Part shown: piece after piece, positions 9,100 through 17,534 of the stretch
Position numbering within the stretch: the stretch's first letter is position 1
Layout of the letters: each line of letters starts with the position of its first letter
Assembly (NCBI GenBank): GCA_000828835.1
Contig: AP014633.1
Coordinates: forward strand, 1,612,001 to 1,676,000
Reading direction: 5' to 3'
Source of the DNA: Thioploca ingrica
Lineage (GTDB): Bacteria > Pseudomonadota > Gammaproteobacteria > Beggiatoales > Beggiatoaceae
Length of the DNA: 64,000 nucleotides
Made by a program: the position numbers and the translations under genes
Notes under the pieces: model-generated
What the model saw: the letters and a program-made list of their open reading frames with translations, nothing else
Told to the model about the DNA's origin: nothing
Databases searched by the model: none

Positions 9100-9990
9100 T
9101 CAATAAGCTCGCGTGATAATATAATTAGCCATCCAACGGAGTGGATCAGCTTTATCATCAAAATCACTTAAACTAACCAGCGCTTGTTCAATTAGTTCGG
9201 TAGCCATTTGTTTGGCACCGCGCAATCCAAGCAAAGCGGGATAAGTCACTTTATTGTTAGCAATATCAGCGCCTTGCGATTTACCTAAAATTTCGGTATT
9301 CGCTTCAATATCTAAAATATCATCTTGGATTTGAAAGGCTAAACCAATACATTTGGCATAGTGATCGAGTTTAGCTAGCCAATCATTATCAATCGCTGGA
9401 TAAGCTAAAGCACCTAACTTGACACTGGCGCGGATGAGTGCACCGGTTTTATGGATGTGCATGTTTTCTAATTCGGCTACCGTTAAAGATTGACTAACTG
9501 ATTCCATATCAATCGCTTGTCCACCAACCATGCCACGTGAGCCACTGGCAAGGGCAAGCGTATTAATCATGGCTAAACGAGATTGAGCGGTGATTGGTAA
9601 AGCGGAATCATGGCTGAGTATATAAAAAGCTAAAGTTTGTAAGGCATCACCAACTAAAATAGCGGTTACTTCATCAAAGGCTTTGTGGCAAGTCGGTTTA
9701 CCACGCCGTAAATCGTCATTGTCCATCGCCGGCAAATCATCATGGACTAAAGAATAAGCATGAATCAATTCGACTGCACAAGCCGGTCCATCTAATGAAG
9801 TGGGGTTAACATTTAAAATATGACCGGTTAAATACACTAACAGGGGTCGTATTCGTTTACCGCCATTCAATACGACATAACGCATGGCTTCATGTAACCG
9901 GGTCGGTTGAATGGCTGCGGTTGGTAACCAAGTATCTAAAGCCGTGTTGACTCGTTGTTGGTAAATTGTTATTAAATTTTTCAAAGACAT
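9100..9990 (-). CDS. ispA: Farnesyl diphosphate synthase family polyprenyl synthetase
   Basis: Cytoplasmic prenyltransferase that condenses isopentenyl diphosphate with allylic diphosphates, giving C15 (possibly C20) precursors of quinones and undecaprenyl phosphate. Both aspartate-rich motifs are present: DDLPAMDND near residue 84 (first motif) and QDDILD near residue 222 (second). GGKRIRP near 43 is the isopentenyl-diphosphate-binding signature. The length of 296 residues is normal for the family. The usual neighbours xseB and dxs are absent; instead the gene is followed two bases later by the Rossmann-fold protein, implying an operon. Product chain length cannot be fixed by eye. Confidence 0.92.
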   Translation of the reverse strand: MSLKNLITIYQQRVNTALDTWLPTAAIQPTRLHEAMRYVVLNGGKRIRPLLVYLTGHILNVNPTSLDGPACAVELIHAYSLVHDDLPAMDNDDLRRGKPTCHKAFDEVTAILVGDALQTLAFYILSHDSALPITAQSRLAMINTLALASGSRGMVGGQAIDMESVSQSLTVAELENMHIHKTGALIRASVKLGALAYPAIDNDWLAKLDHYAKCIGLAFQIQDDILDIEANTEILGKSQGADIANNKVTYPALLGLRGAKQMATELIEQALVSLSDFDDKADPLRWMANYIITRAY

Positions 9991-10365
9991 ATATTAGATT
10001 ATTGAAATAAAAAAAGCTGGGTAAAGTATTTTATCAACAATTTAAGCACAAAACTAATCACACTTTTCCTTGGCTAAAACCACTTGAAAAAAGGATTTAG
10101 CGGACATAATAGACTCACTTCTCTAAACTCAAATAAGTTGGCTATTCAATCAAATTTGAATTATTTCCTCTTAGGATTTCTTGAAGCGCTATCGAATCAT
10201 TAGACATCAAGAGAACAAAGTATGTATTATAAAATAAACAGGTATAAAACCATCGTAACAAAATTCTGTTTTGGTCTATCTATGTTTAAAAGTAAGGCAA
10301 GTTTGGGCTGATTCGATTAGCCTCACTTTCCGAGTTAAAGTTGGTCTATATTTAAGGAGTGATTG
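9991..10365. other. Intergenic region between divergent genes
   Basis: This 375-base AT-rich stretch separates ispA (minus) from the hydrolase (plus). I see no open frame, repeat-family copy or clear promoter. A strong ribosome-binding site (aaggag) lies near 10354-10359, seven bases before the hydrolase ATG. Confidence 0.4.
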
Positions 10366-11013
10366 ATGGAATTAACTACCCCTGCTGGTGAGACGTTTAA
10401 TGCCTATATTGTTGGCCCAGAACAAGCAACTCGAGCGATACTCATTATCCATGATTGGTGGGGCATGCTAGATTATAATCGGGAATGGGCGGACCGATTT
10501 GCCAAAGCCGGTTATCGGGCTATGGTCATTGATTTATATAATGATTACCATCCAGCCGAAGTTAAAGAAGCCGGAGAATATATGCGCAGTCTGGATCAAG
10601 AAGTCAACCAACGTAAATTATATACGGCGCTGACTACGTTGCAAGCACCACGTCGTAAAATGGGTATCTTAGGTTGGTCTTTTGGGGGGGTACAAGCACA
10701 ACATGCTGTTTTGAATAATCCCGACTTAGTTGACGCTATTGCGATTTACTATTGTCGAATCATTTTAGATAAACATAATGCTAACCCTTTAAAATGCGCA
10801 GTGTTAGCTATTTTCGCTGAAACTGAACGAACTTGGCCGGATAAACAAGCCTCTCTTGAACATACCATGGCAGAAGCCAATAAAATTTTAGAATGTTACA
10901 GTTATGATGCTGATCACGGTTTTGTCAATCCAGATAGCCATCGCTATGACAGCGAGGTAACTGAGGAAGCTTGGCAAGTCACCAAAAAATTTTTTGACCA
11001 ATATCTTGCTTAA
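10366..11013 (+). CDS. Dienelactone hydrolase family protein with serine nucleophile
   Basis: Small cytoplasmic alpha/beta hydrolase of 215 residues. The N-terminal half has the HDWWG loop (residues 29-33) typical of dienelactone hydrolases. The nucleophile elbow reads GWSFGG with Ser105, whereas classical family members have cysteine (GxCxGG), as does the paralogue at 53107. The predicted catalytic histidine is His184 in DHGFVNP, and acidic residues in AETE (about 151-154) may supply the third triad member. I chose ATG 10366 because aaggag lies seven bases upstream; a TTG three bases earlier is less likely. The substrate is unknown; aromatic-compound degradation genes are not visible nearby. 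Confidence 0.85.
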   Translation: MELTTPAGETFNAYIVGPEQATRAILIIHDWWGMLDYNREWADRFAKAGYRAMVIDLYNDYHPAEVKEAGEYMRSLDQEVNQRKLYTALTTLQAPRRKMGILGWSFGGVQAQHAVLNNPDLVDAIAIYYCRIILDKHNANPLKCAVLAIFAETERTWPDKQASLEHTMAEANKILECYSYDADHGFVNPDSHRYDSEVTEEAWQVTKKFFDQYLA

Positions 11014-11089
11014 GATCTGCAAATAAAATGACAATAAATTGAATATAATATCTTATTACTAGTAAACAATCCTAGTACTAAAATAAGAG

Positions 11090-11123
11090 CGGTGACTCCG
11101 TTGCTGTTAAGGTCACCGTTTTT
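11090..11123 (+). terminator. Rho-independent terminator
   Basis: A cggtgac/gtcaccg stem (11090-11096 and 11112-11118) with a 15-base loop is followed immediately by a run of five T. It lies about 80 bases after the hydrolase stop and fits as its transcription terminator. Confidence 0.7.
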
Positions 11124-11197
11124 AGGAATCGTTAAAAATTTTGCGGTACCAACCAGAGTAAAGTCATTTTTAGAGGGCTGGTTGGAGAGATAACAAA

Positions 11198-12175
11198 ATG
11201 CAACTACTTATAAAACATATTATTATCAGTGGATTAAGTGAATTAATCTGTATTTCTTGTACGTTACCACCGACTCATTTTCCTCAATCCACTCCAGTAT
11301 CAGTAATTCAACCCCGAGCAGAAACCCAACTTTCGTCAACTTCTCCTTTATCAGCTCAAGCATCCGAAAAACGGTCATCACTGGCATCACCGGTGATCAA
11401 TGCCCAGTTACCCCCTTCGCTTCGATCACTGCGTGATATACCGGCCGTACCAGGTGGTATTGCTTGGATATCATTACCTATAATGAGTCCAACACCACCG
11501 CGTATTGAGTATCAACAACGACCGGTATTAGTATTACGTGATGAACAACAATGGGTTGCACTGGTTGGTATTCCATTAGATGCCCAACCGGGAGTGCACT
11601 ACCTAGTTGATTCAAACCAGAGCAATTATTCTTTTACAGTCTATAATAAACAATATCAAGTTCAACATGTTAAAATTAACCAGCGCCATTTTGTTAATCC
11701 CAATCAAGAAGAGTTACAACGAATCCAATCTGAATCAAAACGAATCGCAGCGGCTTTAGCAACGCCTTGGCGTGCAACCACTTATTCACCCTTGCCGCTC
11801 AAGCAACCCGTCCCAGGCAAACTAAGCAGTTCTTTTGGATTACGTCGTTACTTCAATGGACAACCTCGCAAACCGCATAGTGGTTTAGATATTGCTGCGC
11901 CTCTGGGTACACCGGTTCTGGCTCCTTCTCCCGGTCAAGTTGTTAATACCGGGGACTATTTTTTTACCGGGAAAACGATATTAATTGATCATGGTCAGGG
12001 AATTGTAACCCTCTATGGTCACCTCAATCAAATCAATGTGATTGAGGGACAAACCGTTGAAACTGGGCAACTCATTGGGATGGTTGGGAAAACCGGACGC
12101 GCCACCGGTCCTCACTTACATTGGGGAGTCAGTTTAAATCAGGCGATGATAAATCCGCGGTTAGTAATGCAGTAG
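11198..12175 (+). CDS. M23-family peptidoglycan metallopeptidase (LytM domain)
   Basis: Probable periplasmic murein DD-endopeptidase or regulator of cell-wall hydrolysis. The N-terminus is hydrophobic with cysteines near residues 17 and 20, so it may be a signal peptide or a non-canonical lipoprotein signal. A Ser/Pro/Gln-rich linker follows (about 25-70), then a middle domain (about 85-185), and a C-terminal LytM/peptidase M23 domain (about 205-320). Zinc and catalytic residues are present: H and D in HSGLD and the HLHWG motif near the end, so it is probably active. The protein is alone between the terminator at 11090-11123 and a small hypothetical gene. The start has only a weak upstream purine stretch (ggttggagaga) at a suitable distance. 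Confidence 0.88.
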   Translation: MQLLIKHIIISGLSELICISCTLPPTHFPQSTPVSVIQPRAETQLSSTSPLSAQASEKRSSLASPVINAQLPPSLRSLRDIPAVPGGIAWISLPIMSPTPPRIEYQQRPVLVLRDEQQWVALVGIPLDAQPGVHYLVDSNQSNYSFTVYNKQYQVQHVKINQRHFVNPNQEELQRIQSESKRIAAALATPWRATTYSPLPLKQPVPGKLSSSFGLRRYFNGQPRKPHSGLDIAAPLGTPVLAPSPGQVVNTGDYFFTGKTILIDHGQGIVTLYGHLNQINVIEGQTVETGQLIGMVGKTGRATGPHLHWGVSLNQAMINPRLVMQ

Positions 12176-12265
12176 ACTTATAGTGATAACTATTTAATCT
12201 CTATAATAAAAGAGATCTATCCTAACTCATTTCTAACGCGAGTGATTTTTTTAGAGGAGTTAGAG

Positions 12266-12478
12266 ATGAAACGACAACAAAGTTATTGGAATGATGTTGG
12301 GCAAATTAAACCACCCATTAATACCGCTGTATTATGTTTTAATGGGGTTATTTTTGTGGGAATGTGGAATGGTTCTCGTTGGTATAGCAACTATTTTGAA
12401 ATTGAACCGGATCCGCCACCCACTCATTGGCGGGCTTTATTGGTAAGCGAACGACCTAAATTAGGGTTAAATAAATAG
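12266..12478 (+). CDS. Small DUF551-like hypothetical protein
   Basis: A 70-residue protein of unknown function. The start at 12266 is supported by a gaggag ribosome-binding site six bases upstream; an in-frame start at 12242 would precede that site. The ending PPPTHWRALLVSE resembles the THWMPLPEPP-type ending of DUF551 proteins, and the pattern of W-N-D then VLCFNG, FVGMWNG and RWYSN fits a small beta-rich fold. DUF551 proteins are often phage- or plasmid-associated, but no phage gene is nearby. The assignment comes from remembered consensus and is weak. Confidence 0.6.
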   Translation: MKRQQSYWNDVGQIKPPINTAVLCFNGVIFVGMWNGSRWYSNYFEIEPDPPPTHWRALLVSERPKLGLNK

Positions 12479-12577
12479 TCCATTAATTGACAATCTTTTT
12501 TTTACGGGTGACGAAATATTGATTTGTAATCATTATCTTAAAAATGGGAACCAGTCAATTATTTCGTTTATTCCCTT

Positions 12578-13396
12578 TCAATCCATTTCAAGAAAGTGGG
12601 CATACTGGGTATTTTTCAAGAATGCCACTATTTCTTCATAGTTCTGCAGCAGTTCCTTGGTTTTACGGGGTGTTTTAATCATTTCCGTTTGAACCGGTGC
12701 AGAGGGAATACCTAAATAGTCACAAATCTTATCGACGGTTTTTTGGTGTTGTTCTGCTGTTGACAGATCCTTTTCAAAAACTATTTTTATATGAGGAAAT
12801 TGTGCCATCATTTTTTCTTCCCTCAAATAACGCGCTTCTCTCTCCTCCAACAATTGGATCATTTCAGTAGGACCAATATAGATATTTTTTAAGCGGATTG
12901 ATTCACAATCGGCTGCCGAGCGATAGTGCCACTGTCGGTGGCTAAATGCGAATCGAGCAGAAATGATTTGGTTGAAAAAATTTTCTCTTTTTAAGTGAAT
13001 GATTTTCCAACCCTGGTTATAGAAATAAGACAAAATCTCTTGATGCGCTATTTTTTGGAAATTTAAGTGCATGTCGTGGAACAATAAACCACATACTGTT
13101 GCTCTTTTAGAATATTTAGCCCATTTTCCTTGAAGATGTAACTTAGGAAATAACACCTTAATATGCCAACGTACAAAGGGGTCTCTAATACAGAAAATGT
13201 TTGGATGTGAATTGAGCAAACTTCTCAGTAAATTACTTCCCGTTCTACCTTGGGTAAAAATAACAAAATTGTTGCGAGACAACTGCGTTTTTCTGGTAAA
13301 CAAAGCACGAAGGTAAGAAGCAATTTCTTCACGTACCACTGCTTTTAAATCATTCTTGATATTTTTTCCAACTATTTTATAGTTCATAATTCTCAT
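12578..13396 (-). CDS. Sulfotransferase family protein (copy 1)
   Basis: Probable PAPS-dependent sulfotransferase that sulfates a sugar, lipid or other small acceptor. The N-terminal region contains FVIFTQGRTGSNLLRSLL, which fits the 5'-phosphosulfate-binding loop (a P-loop-like GRTGS) followed by LNSHP. A later segment near residues 200-220 could hold the 3'-phosphate-binding site. No signal peptide or membrane segment is seen, so a cytoplasmic location is likely. The protein is clearly paralogous to the one at 59345-60124: both share the GRTGSNL loop, a GWKIIHLKR/GWKIIYLKR strand and an ENYEEI-TQYA-FLE C-terminus. A second ATG lies at 13387. It stands alone on the minus strand; the acceptor is unknown. 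Confidence 0.75.
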   Translation of the reverse strand: MRIMNYKIVGKNIKNDLKAVVREEIASYLRALFTRKTQLSRNNFVIFTQGRTGSNLLRSLLNSHPNIFCIRDPFVRWHIKVLFPKLHLQGKWAKYSKRATVCGLLFHDMHLNFQKIAHQEILSYFYNQGWKIIHLKRENFFNQIISARFAFSHRQWHYRSAADCESIRLKNIYIGPTEMIQLLEEREARYLREEKMMAQFPHIKIVFEKDLSTAEQHQKTVDKICDYLGIPSAPVQTEMIKTPRKTKELLQNYEEIVAFLKNTQYAHFLEMD

Positions 13397-13549
13397 CTTT
13401 TTTCACTAAGTTTATGGTCATAAAGTGTAGTTAGATTAAAGTTAGATAATTAAGTGGTTATACCAGGTTCTACCTTAACGCCAAACCATGAGTAAATCAG
13501 AATACATTTGCCTAAATGATTACTGTTTTGCCTCCTACAAACGTTGAAC

Positions 13550-13696
13550 TTATTTTTCCGCTGCCGGTAGGGTAACGTGCAGACGAGTGTGTAAGTATTT
13601 AAGCACGCCTCGAGCAACTTCGATACGAGTTTCTTCTAAAGCTGGTAGATTATCATGGGTTAACCGAAATAAATAGCGTAGCAAAGCTCTATCCAT
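13550..13696 (-). pseudogene. Short coding-like fragment, possibly the 3' end of a disrupted gene
   Basis: A 48-residue frame on the minus strand reads as plausible protein (RALLRYLFRLTHDN, then an ETRIEVARGVLKYLHTRLH stretch) and ends in TAA. It begins 10 bases from the end of the inverted-repeat element at 13706-13846. The open frame runs a few codons further upstream into the repeat edge, as if the repeat had replaced the 5' part of a gene. The family is not recognised. It could also be a genuine small gene starting at the ATG at 13696, but no ribosome-binding site is evident. Confidence 0.35.
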
Positions 13697-13705
13697 CCTA
13701 CGCTT

Positions 13706-13846
13706 CACTGCCGTCAACTTAAGCGATTATTCTCTCACTTTACTTCCGGGGTAATCAGGAAGATTAGCTTGGTTATCTATCAACCGATTAAATTCCCTCT
13801 CACCCCCATTTTTCAAAGGGGGGAACTCCTTAAGTTGATGGCAGTG
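13706..13846. repeat. MITE-like element with 18-bp imperfect inverted ends
   Basis: The left end cactgccgtcaacttaag (13706-13723) pairs with the right end cttaagttgatggcagtg (13829-13846) with one mismatch. The ends resemble those of the elements at 2449, 28372 and 30429 (gccat-aa-ttaag type), and the interior has the same ttttcaaaggggggaa phrase. It appears to be a diverged member of that family. Confidence 0.65.
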
Positions 13847-13894
13847 GTCCTACGCTGGCTTTGCGCCTTCCGCTGGAACCGGTTGTTAGCTAAC

Positions 13895-14891
13895 ACTAGT
13901 ATGCGAATTAAGACCTGAAACTTGAAGCCAATCCATCCATCGCCTCAAGTAAAAAAGCAACCAAGCCAATTACCAAGGAGATTAAACGATGGACTGGCAG
14001 GATCAATTAATAACAATTTATCTCTACGTGTGCAAGCATTATCGTAAAAAGTTATGGATTTACTGTCAACGCTTCTCGAATTATGCCGATCTAAGCTGTA
14101 CTGATGAGGAAGTCATCACCCTATATCTATTTGGAATCATTGATGAAAGAACTAAAATTAACCAGATTTACACTGATGCCAACCGCCATTTACGTGCATG
14201 GTTTCCCAACTGGCCAAGCTATACGGCTTATGTCCAAAGGTTAAACCCAGTAGCGGATGTTTTTGCACCCCGGTTGGAAATAATATTGGCAGAACAAGAA
14301 GTTGAAGATAACGGCCGGGTTTGGCTAACGGATTCTTTCCCAGTCGTCTTAGCCAAACAAGGACACCGTTTCCAGGCGAAAGTAGCACCTAAACTCGCGA
14401 ATGCGGGTTATGGTGCGAGCAAAAAATTGTTTCTACTATGGTGTTCGGGTGCACGTGGTTGCAAGGCGTCAGGCTGGGACTTTACCACCTCCGGAGTAGG
14501 TTGGTCTTACCGGTGCAAGTGATCATGACAGTAAAGTTTTTGAGCAAATCCATCCATACTGGCATCATAACGAACTCTACGCCGATAAAGCTTATCAGTG
14601 GCCTGATGCCAAGGCCGTTGAGAATAAACAAGCTCTTCTTGTGCGAACCCCGGTAAAAAAACAGAAAGGACAACCTTATTTAGAAGCAGCTGACCAATGG
14701 TTATCAACGGCAGTATCGCAGGTGCGTCAGCCGATTGAGTCTTTATTTGCTTGGTTTGAATCCAAGTTAACTATTGAATGTGCCAGTCGAGTCCGATCTT
14801 ATCAGGGACTCCTGGTTCAGGTGTTTGGTAGATTAGCCGCTGCTATGTTTTTTTGGTATCATTTACGGGCTTGCTCTTAATTCACACTAGT
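13895..14891 (+). mobile_element. Decayed IS982-like insertion sequence (about 997 bp)
   Basis: The ends are imperfect inverted repeats: left ACTAGTATGCGAATTAAGA (from 13895) and right, read inward, ACTAGTGTGAATTAAGA (ending at 14891). The length and a single transposase of about 297 codons fit the IS982 family. The transposase is broken (see next entry), so the element is not autonomous. No clear target duplication is seen. Its right end directly abuts the catalase stop codon at 14892-14894. Confidence 0.7.
13989..14880 (+). pseudogene. IS982-like DDE transposase, frameshifted and with an in-frame stop
   Basis: The N-terminal part (13989 to about 14433) reads continuously up to GYGASKKLF. 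A one-base insertion near 14433 then shifts the frame; in the new frame the sequence continues YYGVRVHVVARRQAGTLPPPE, hits TAG at 14497-14499, and resumes VGLTGASDHDSKVFE through to CASRVRSYQGLLVQVFGRL and the stop at 14880. DDE-type residues are visible: D in LTDSFP, D in YADKAY and E in RQPIESL. An aaggag ribosome site precedes the ATG. The family call rests on the LTDSFP, YYG and VRS-GLL-VFGRLAAA signatures from memory. Confidence 0.8.
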
Positions 14892-16355
14892 CTATTTCGG
14901 AACTTCGCTCAGAGGGATACCTAGTGCCATAGCGACTCCTTTGCCATAGGCAGGATCAGCCTTTAAGCAGCTATGAATATGACGCTTCTGTACCTCAACA
15001 TCGGCTCCGCCCACGGAACGTGCAGTGTTTTCAAACAACAGTTGCTGCTGCTCCGGGGTCATCAGGCGGAACAAGTCGCCTGGCTGGGTGTAGTAATCAT
15101 CATCGTCTTCACGATGGTTCCAATGGTTGGCGGGGCCATAAAGATCCAATGGAGGTTCCTTGCTCTCAGGCTGTTCCTGCCATTCACCTAGGCTGTTTGG
15201 CTCATAGCCCTTGGTGCTGCCAAAGTTGCCGTCCACACGCATCGCGCCATCACGATGAAAGCTGTGTACCGGGCAACGCGGTTGGTTCACCTGAATTTGG
15301 CTGTGGTTTACACCTAGGCGGTAACGCTGGGCATCACCATAGGAGAACAAACGGCCTTGCAGCATCTTGTCAGGTGAAAAGCCAATGCCGGGCACCACAT
15401 TAGCTGGATTGAATGCCGCCTGTTCTACTTCGGCGTAATAATTGTCCGGATTACGGTTAAGTTCTAGCACACCCACATCGATGAGCGGATAGTCCTGGTG
15501 CGACCACACCTTGGTCAAGTCGAATGGGTGGAAGCGGTAGGTCTGGGCATCCTTTTCCGGCATGATTTGCACTTTGAAGTCCCAACGCGGGTAGTTACCC
15601 CTTTCGATGCTTTCGTATAAGTCCCGCTGGTGACTCTCGCGGTCTTTACCAATCAGTTCTTCTGCCGCTACATCAGTCAGGTTTTCGATACCCTGCCGAC
15701 TCTTGAAGTGGAATTTGACCCAAAAGCGTTCGTTCTTAGCATTGATGAAACTGAAGGTATGGCTGCCGAATCCGTGCATGTGGCGATACGTGCGTGGATT
15801 GCCACGGTCGCTCATGAGAATGGTGATCTGGTGTAGAGCCTCTGGTAACAGGGTCCAAAAATCCCAGTTGCTGTGCGCACTGCGCATGTTGGTGCGCGGG
15901 TCGCGCTTGACCGCGTGGTTGAGATCCGGGAACTTTAGCGGGTCGCGCAGAAAGAACACCGGCGTGTTATTGCCCACCAGATCCCAGTTGCCCTCTTCGG
16001 TATAGAATTTGATAGCAAAGCCGCGGATGTCGCGTTCCGCATCCGCCGCACCGCGCTCACCCGCTACGGTGGAGAAGCGGACGAATACATCGGTCTTTTT
16101 ACCCAATTTAGAAAACAGCTTAGCCTTGGTGTACTGAGTGATGTCGTGTGTCACGGTAAAGGTACCGTAGGCGCCGGATCCTTTGGCGTGCATACGACGC
16201 TCGGGAATAACTTCTCGGTCGAAGTGGGCAAGCTTTTCTAAAAACCAAATATCCTGCAGTAGCATCAGCCCACGCGGTCCAGCGGTCATGACGTTTTGGT
16301 TGTCGGGGACGGGAGCCCCGGCGTTGGTGGTTAATTTCTTCTTTTCGTCTTTCAT
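14892..16355 (-). CDS. katA: Monofunctional haem catalase (clade 3 type)
   Basis: Cytoplasmic catalase that disproportionates hydrogen peroxide. The length of 487 residues fits small-subunit clade 3 enzymes. The distal haem residues are His56 in ERRMHAKG and the Asn of VGNNTPVFF (129-130), and the proximal haem ligand is Tyr339 in [12 protein letters not shown]. The start ATG at 16355 follows aaggaaa. Base composition is unlike the neighbours: bases 16021-16080 have 44 of 60 G+C, whereas 16501-16560 in the next gene have 16 of 60. This suggests recent acquisition. An IS-like element touches its stop codon. Catalase would protect a microaerophile from oxidative stress. No regulator such as oxyR is adjacent. 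Confidence 0.95.
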   Translation of the reverse strand: MKDEKKKLTTNAGAPVPDNQNVMTAGPRGLMLLQDIWFLEKLAHFDREVIPERRMHAKGSGAYGTFTVTHDITQYTKAKLFSKLGKKTDVFVRFSTVAGERGAADAERDIRGFAIKFYTEEGNWDLVGNNTPVFFLRDPLKFPDLNHAVKRDPRTNMRSAHSNWDFWTLLPEALHQITILMSDRGNPRTYRHMHGFGSHTFSFINAKNERFWVKFHFKSRQGIENLTDVAAEELIGKDRESHQRDLYESIERGNYPRWDFKVQIMPEKDAQTYRFHPFDLTKVWSHQDYPLIDVGVLELNRNPDNYYAEVEQAAFNPANVVPGIGFSPDKMLQGRLFSYGDAQRYRLGVNHSQIQVNQPRCPVHSFHRDGAMRVDGNFGSTKGYEPNSLGEWQEQPESKEPPLDLYGPANHWNHREDDDDYYTQPGDLFRLMTPEQQQLLFENTARSVGGADVEVQKRHIHSCLKADPAYGKGVAMALGIPLSEVPK

Positions 16356-16423
16356 GGTTATTTTCCTTTCGTTCGTTCAACTGATGGATTATCGGAGCAA
16401 TTACCACGTCGGTAAATGCTAGA

Positions 16424-16825
16424 TTAATTCATATTTTCATCAGTCACCGAATGGTTAGCTTGATTTAAGTACCAAGCCAATTGCCCAAACGCCCAAATAC
16501 CTAAATAATCAAATAATAAATCTTCCCAATCAAAGGTTCGGTAACTAAAAAATAATTGCGAAATTTCTTCTAACGTCACGAGAACAGCAACAATCACACT
16601 CCCTTTTAAAAAAGTATGCTGATTAACAGTCCATAGTGTACATTTGAAACTTAAATTAACGGTTAAGGATAACAATCCCATTAAAATCAAATGTCCTCCT
16701 TTATCTCCGTAAGGAATCATATCGACCCAATCTTTTAAAATAGCGATATAATCACCTTGATCGGCTAATACAATTATCATGAGGATAAATATAATGTAAC
16801 CAATTGTTATCTTTTTAATATTCAT
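16424..16825 (-). CDS. VanZ-like small membrane protein
   Basis: Predicted inner-membrane protein of 133 residues with about four hydrophobic segments (about 7-25, 43-60, 72-90 and 103-120). The signatures DKGGHLILMGLLS and LEEISQLFF, with FDWEDLLFDYLG, match the VanZ-like family pattern (DK-xH, E-x-QxF, R-x-D--D---N--G). VanZ confers low-level teicoplanin resistance in enterococci, but the wider family has no agreed function. It is not linked to resistance genes here. The gene lies upstream of the catalase on the same strand but is separated by 68 bases and differs strongly in base composition, so co-transcription is doubtful. Confidence 0.75.
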   Translation of the reverse strand: MNIKKITIGYIIFILMIIVLADQGDYIAILKDWVDMIPYGDKGGHLILMGLLSLTVNLSFKCTLWTVNQHTFLKGSVIVAVLVTLEEISQLFFSYRTFDWEDLLFDYLGIWAFGQLAWYLNQANHSVTDENMN

Positions 16826-17000
16826 TTTTAAGGTGGGTAAAAGCGTTGCCCGCCAACAGCGTAAATTGGCTATTTTTTGCTAACTCGTTAGTTACCAATT
16901 GGATGGGTTTTGCGCGAATACGCTCTACCCATCTTACTTTTGCCTGATTTCGGTTGAATGAATGAGTTAAATTTTAAAATAATTAAATTTAATCAGCGTA

Positions 17001-17534
17001 CTATCGCTGGGGGTTACTAAATAAAGCCTCTATCAGCAGCATAACCGCACCGATACTAATAGCACTATCCGCTAAGTTAAAAGCTGGCCAGTGCCATTGT
17101 TGATAGTAAATATCAATAAAGTCAATAACATGCCCATAGATGATTCGATCAATTAAATTACCGATCGCACCACCTAATATCAAAGCGAGGGCGCTGGCTG
17201 ACCACCCTTGTTGCCGGGTTAACCGTGATAGCCAGATAACGATTAATAGACTAATGACAATAGCTAAGCCGCTTAAAAACCAGCGTTGCCATCCCCCAGC
17301 GGTAGCGAGAATGCTCCAGGCTGCACCGGTATTGTAAAGTAATCTCAAATCAAACCAAGGTAACACGGCAACCGCTTGATTAAAGGGAAGATGAGTATTT
17401 ATCCACACTTTACTTAGTTGATCAAGAATCACCACGAGTAAAGATAACCATAGCCATATTAAGGCATTGGTTGGTTTCTGCTCAGCACGAGAAAAATTGT
17501 TTTCCGGGGTTCTTGATGGCGATAAATTAGGCAT
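17001..17534 (-). CDS. lspA: Lipoprotein signal peptidase II
   Basis: Inner-membrane aspartyl protease that removes signal peptides from diacylated prolipoproteins. Four membrane segments are visible, with the conserved NTGAAWS loop (usually NTGAAFS), GNLIDR with the first catalytic Asp, and FNLADSAI with the second. I chose the ATG at 17534, which overlaps the ileS stop by eight bases (atgcctaa), giving 177 residues; longer in-frame extensions lie inside ileS and are unlikely. The ileS-lspA pair is the classic gammaproteobacterial order. lspA is essential for processing the lipoproteins encoded elsewhere in this window (for example those at 31481 and 48598). Confidence 0.95.
   Translation of the reverse strand: MPNLSPSRTPENNFSRAEQKPTNALIWLWLSLLVVILDQLSKVWINTHLPFNQAVAVLPWFDLRLLYNTGAAWSILATAGGWQRWFLSGLAIVISLLIVIWLSRLTRQQGWSASALALILGGAIGNLIDRIIYGHVIDFIDIYYQQWHWPAFNLADSAISIGAVMLLIEALFSNPQR

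Larger units (their letters stand above)
13397..13988. other. Gene-poor repeat region beside the IS
   Basis: This 592-base interval holds a short orphan coding fragment (13550-13696), an inverted-repeat element (13706-13846), and the left end of the IS element (from 13895). Nothing else is recognised. Confidence 0.5.

Noticed and set aside
9098-9103. TTG start for the Rossmann-fold protein overlapping ispA
   Set aside because: The ATG at 9097 begins right at the glycine-rich fold start and is more likely.
14973-16407. Several open frames inside the catalase gene on the plus strand and in a shifted minus frame
   Set aside because: They are shadows of the G+C-rich catalase, which has a complete set of family motifs.
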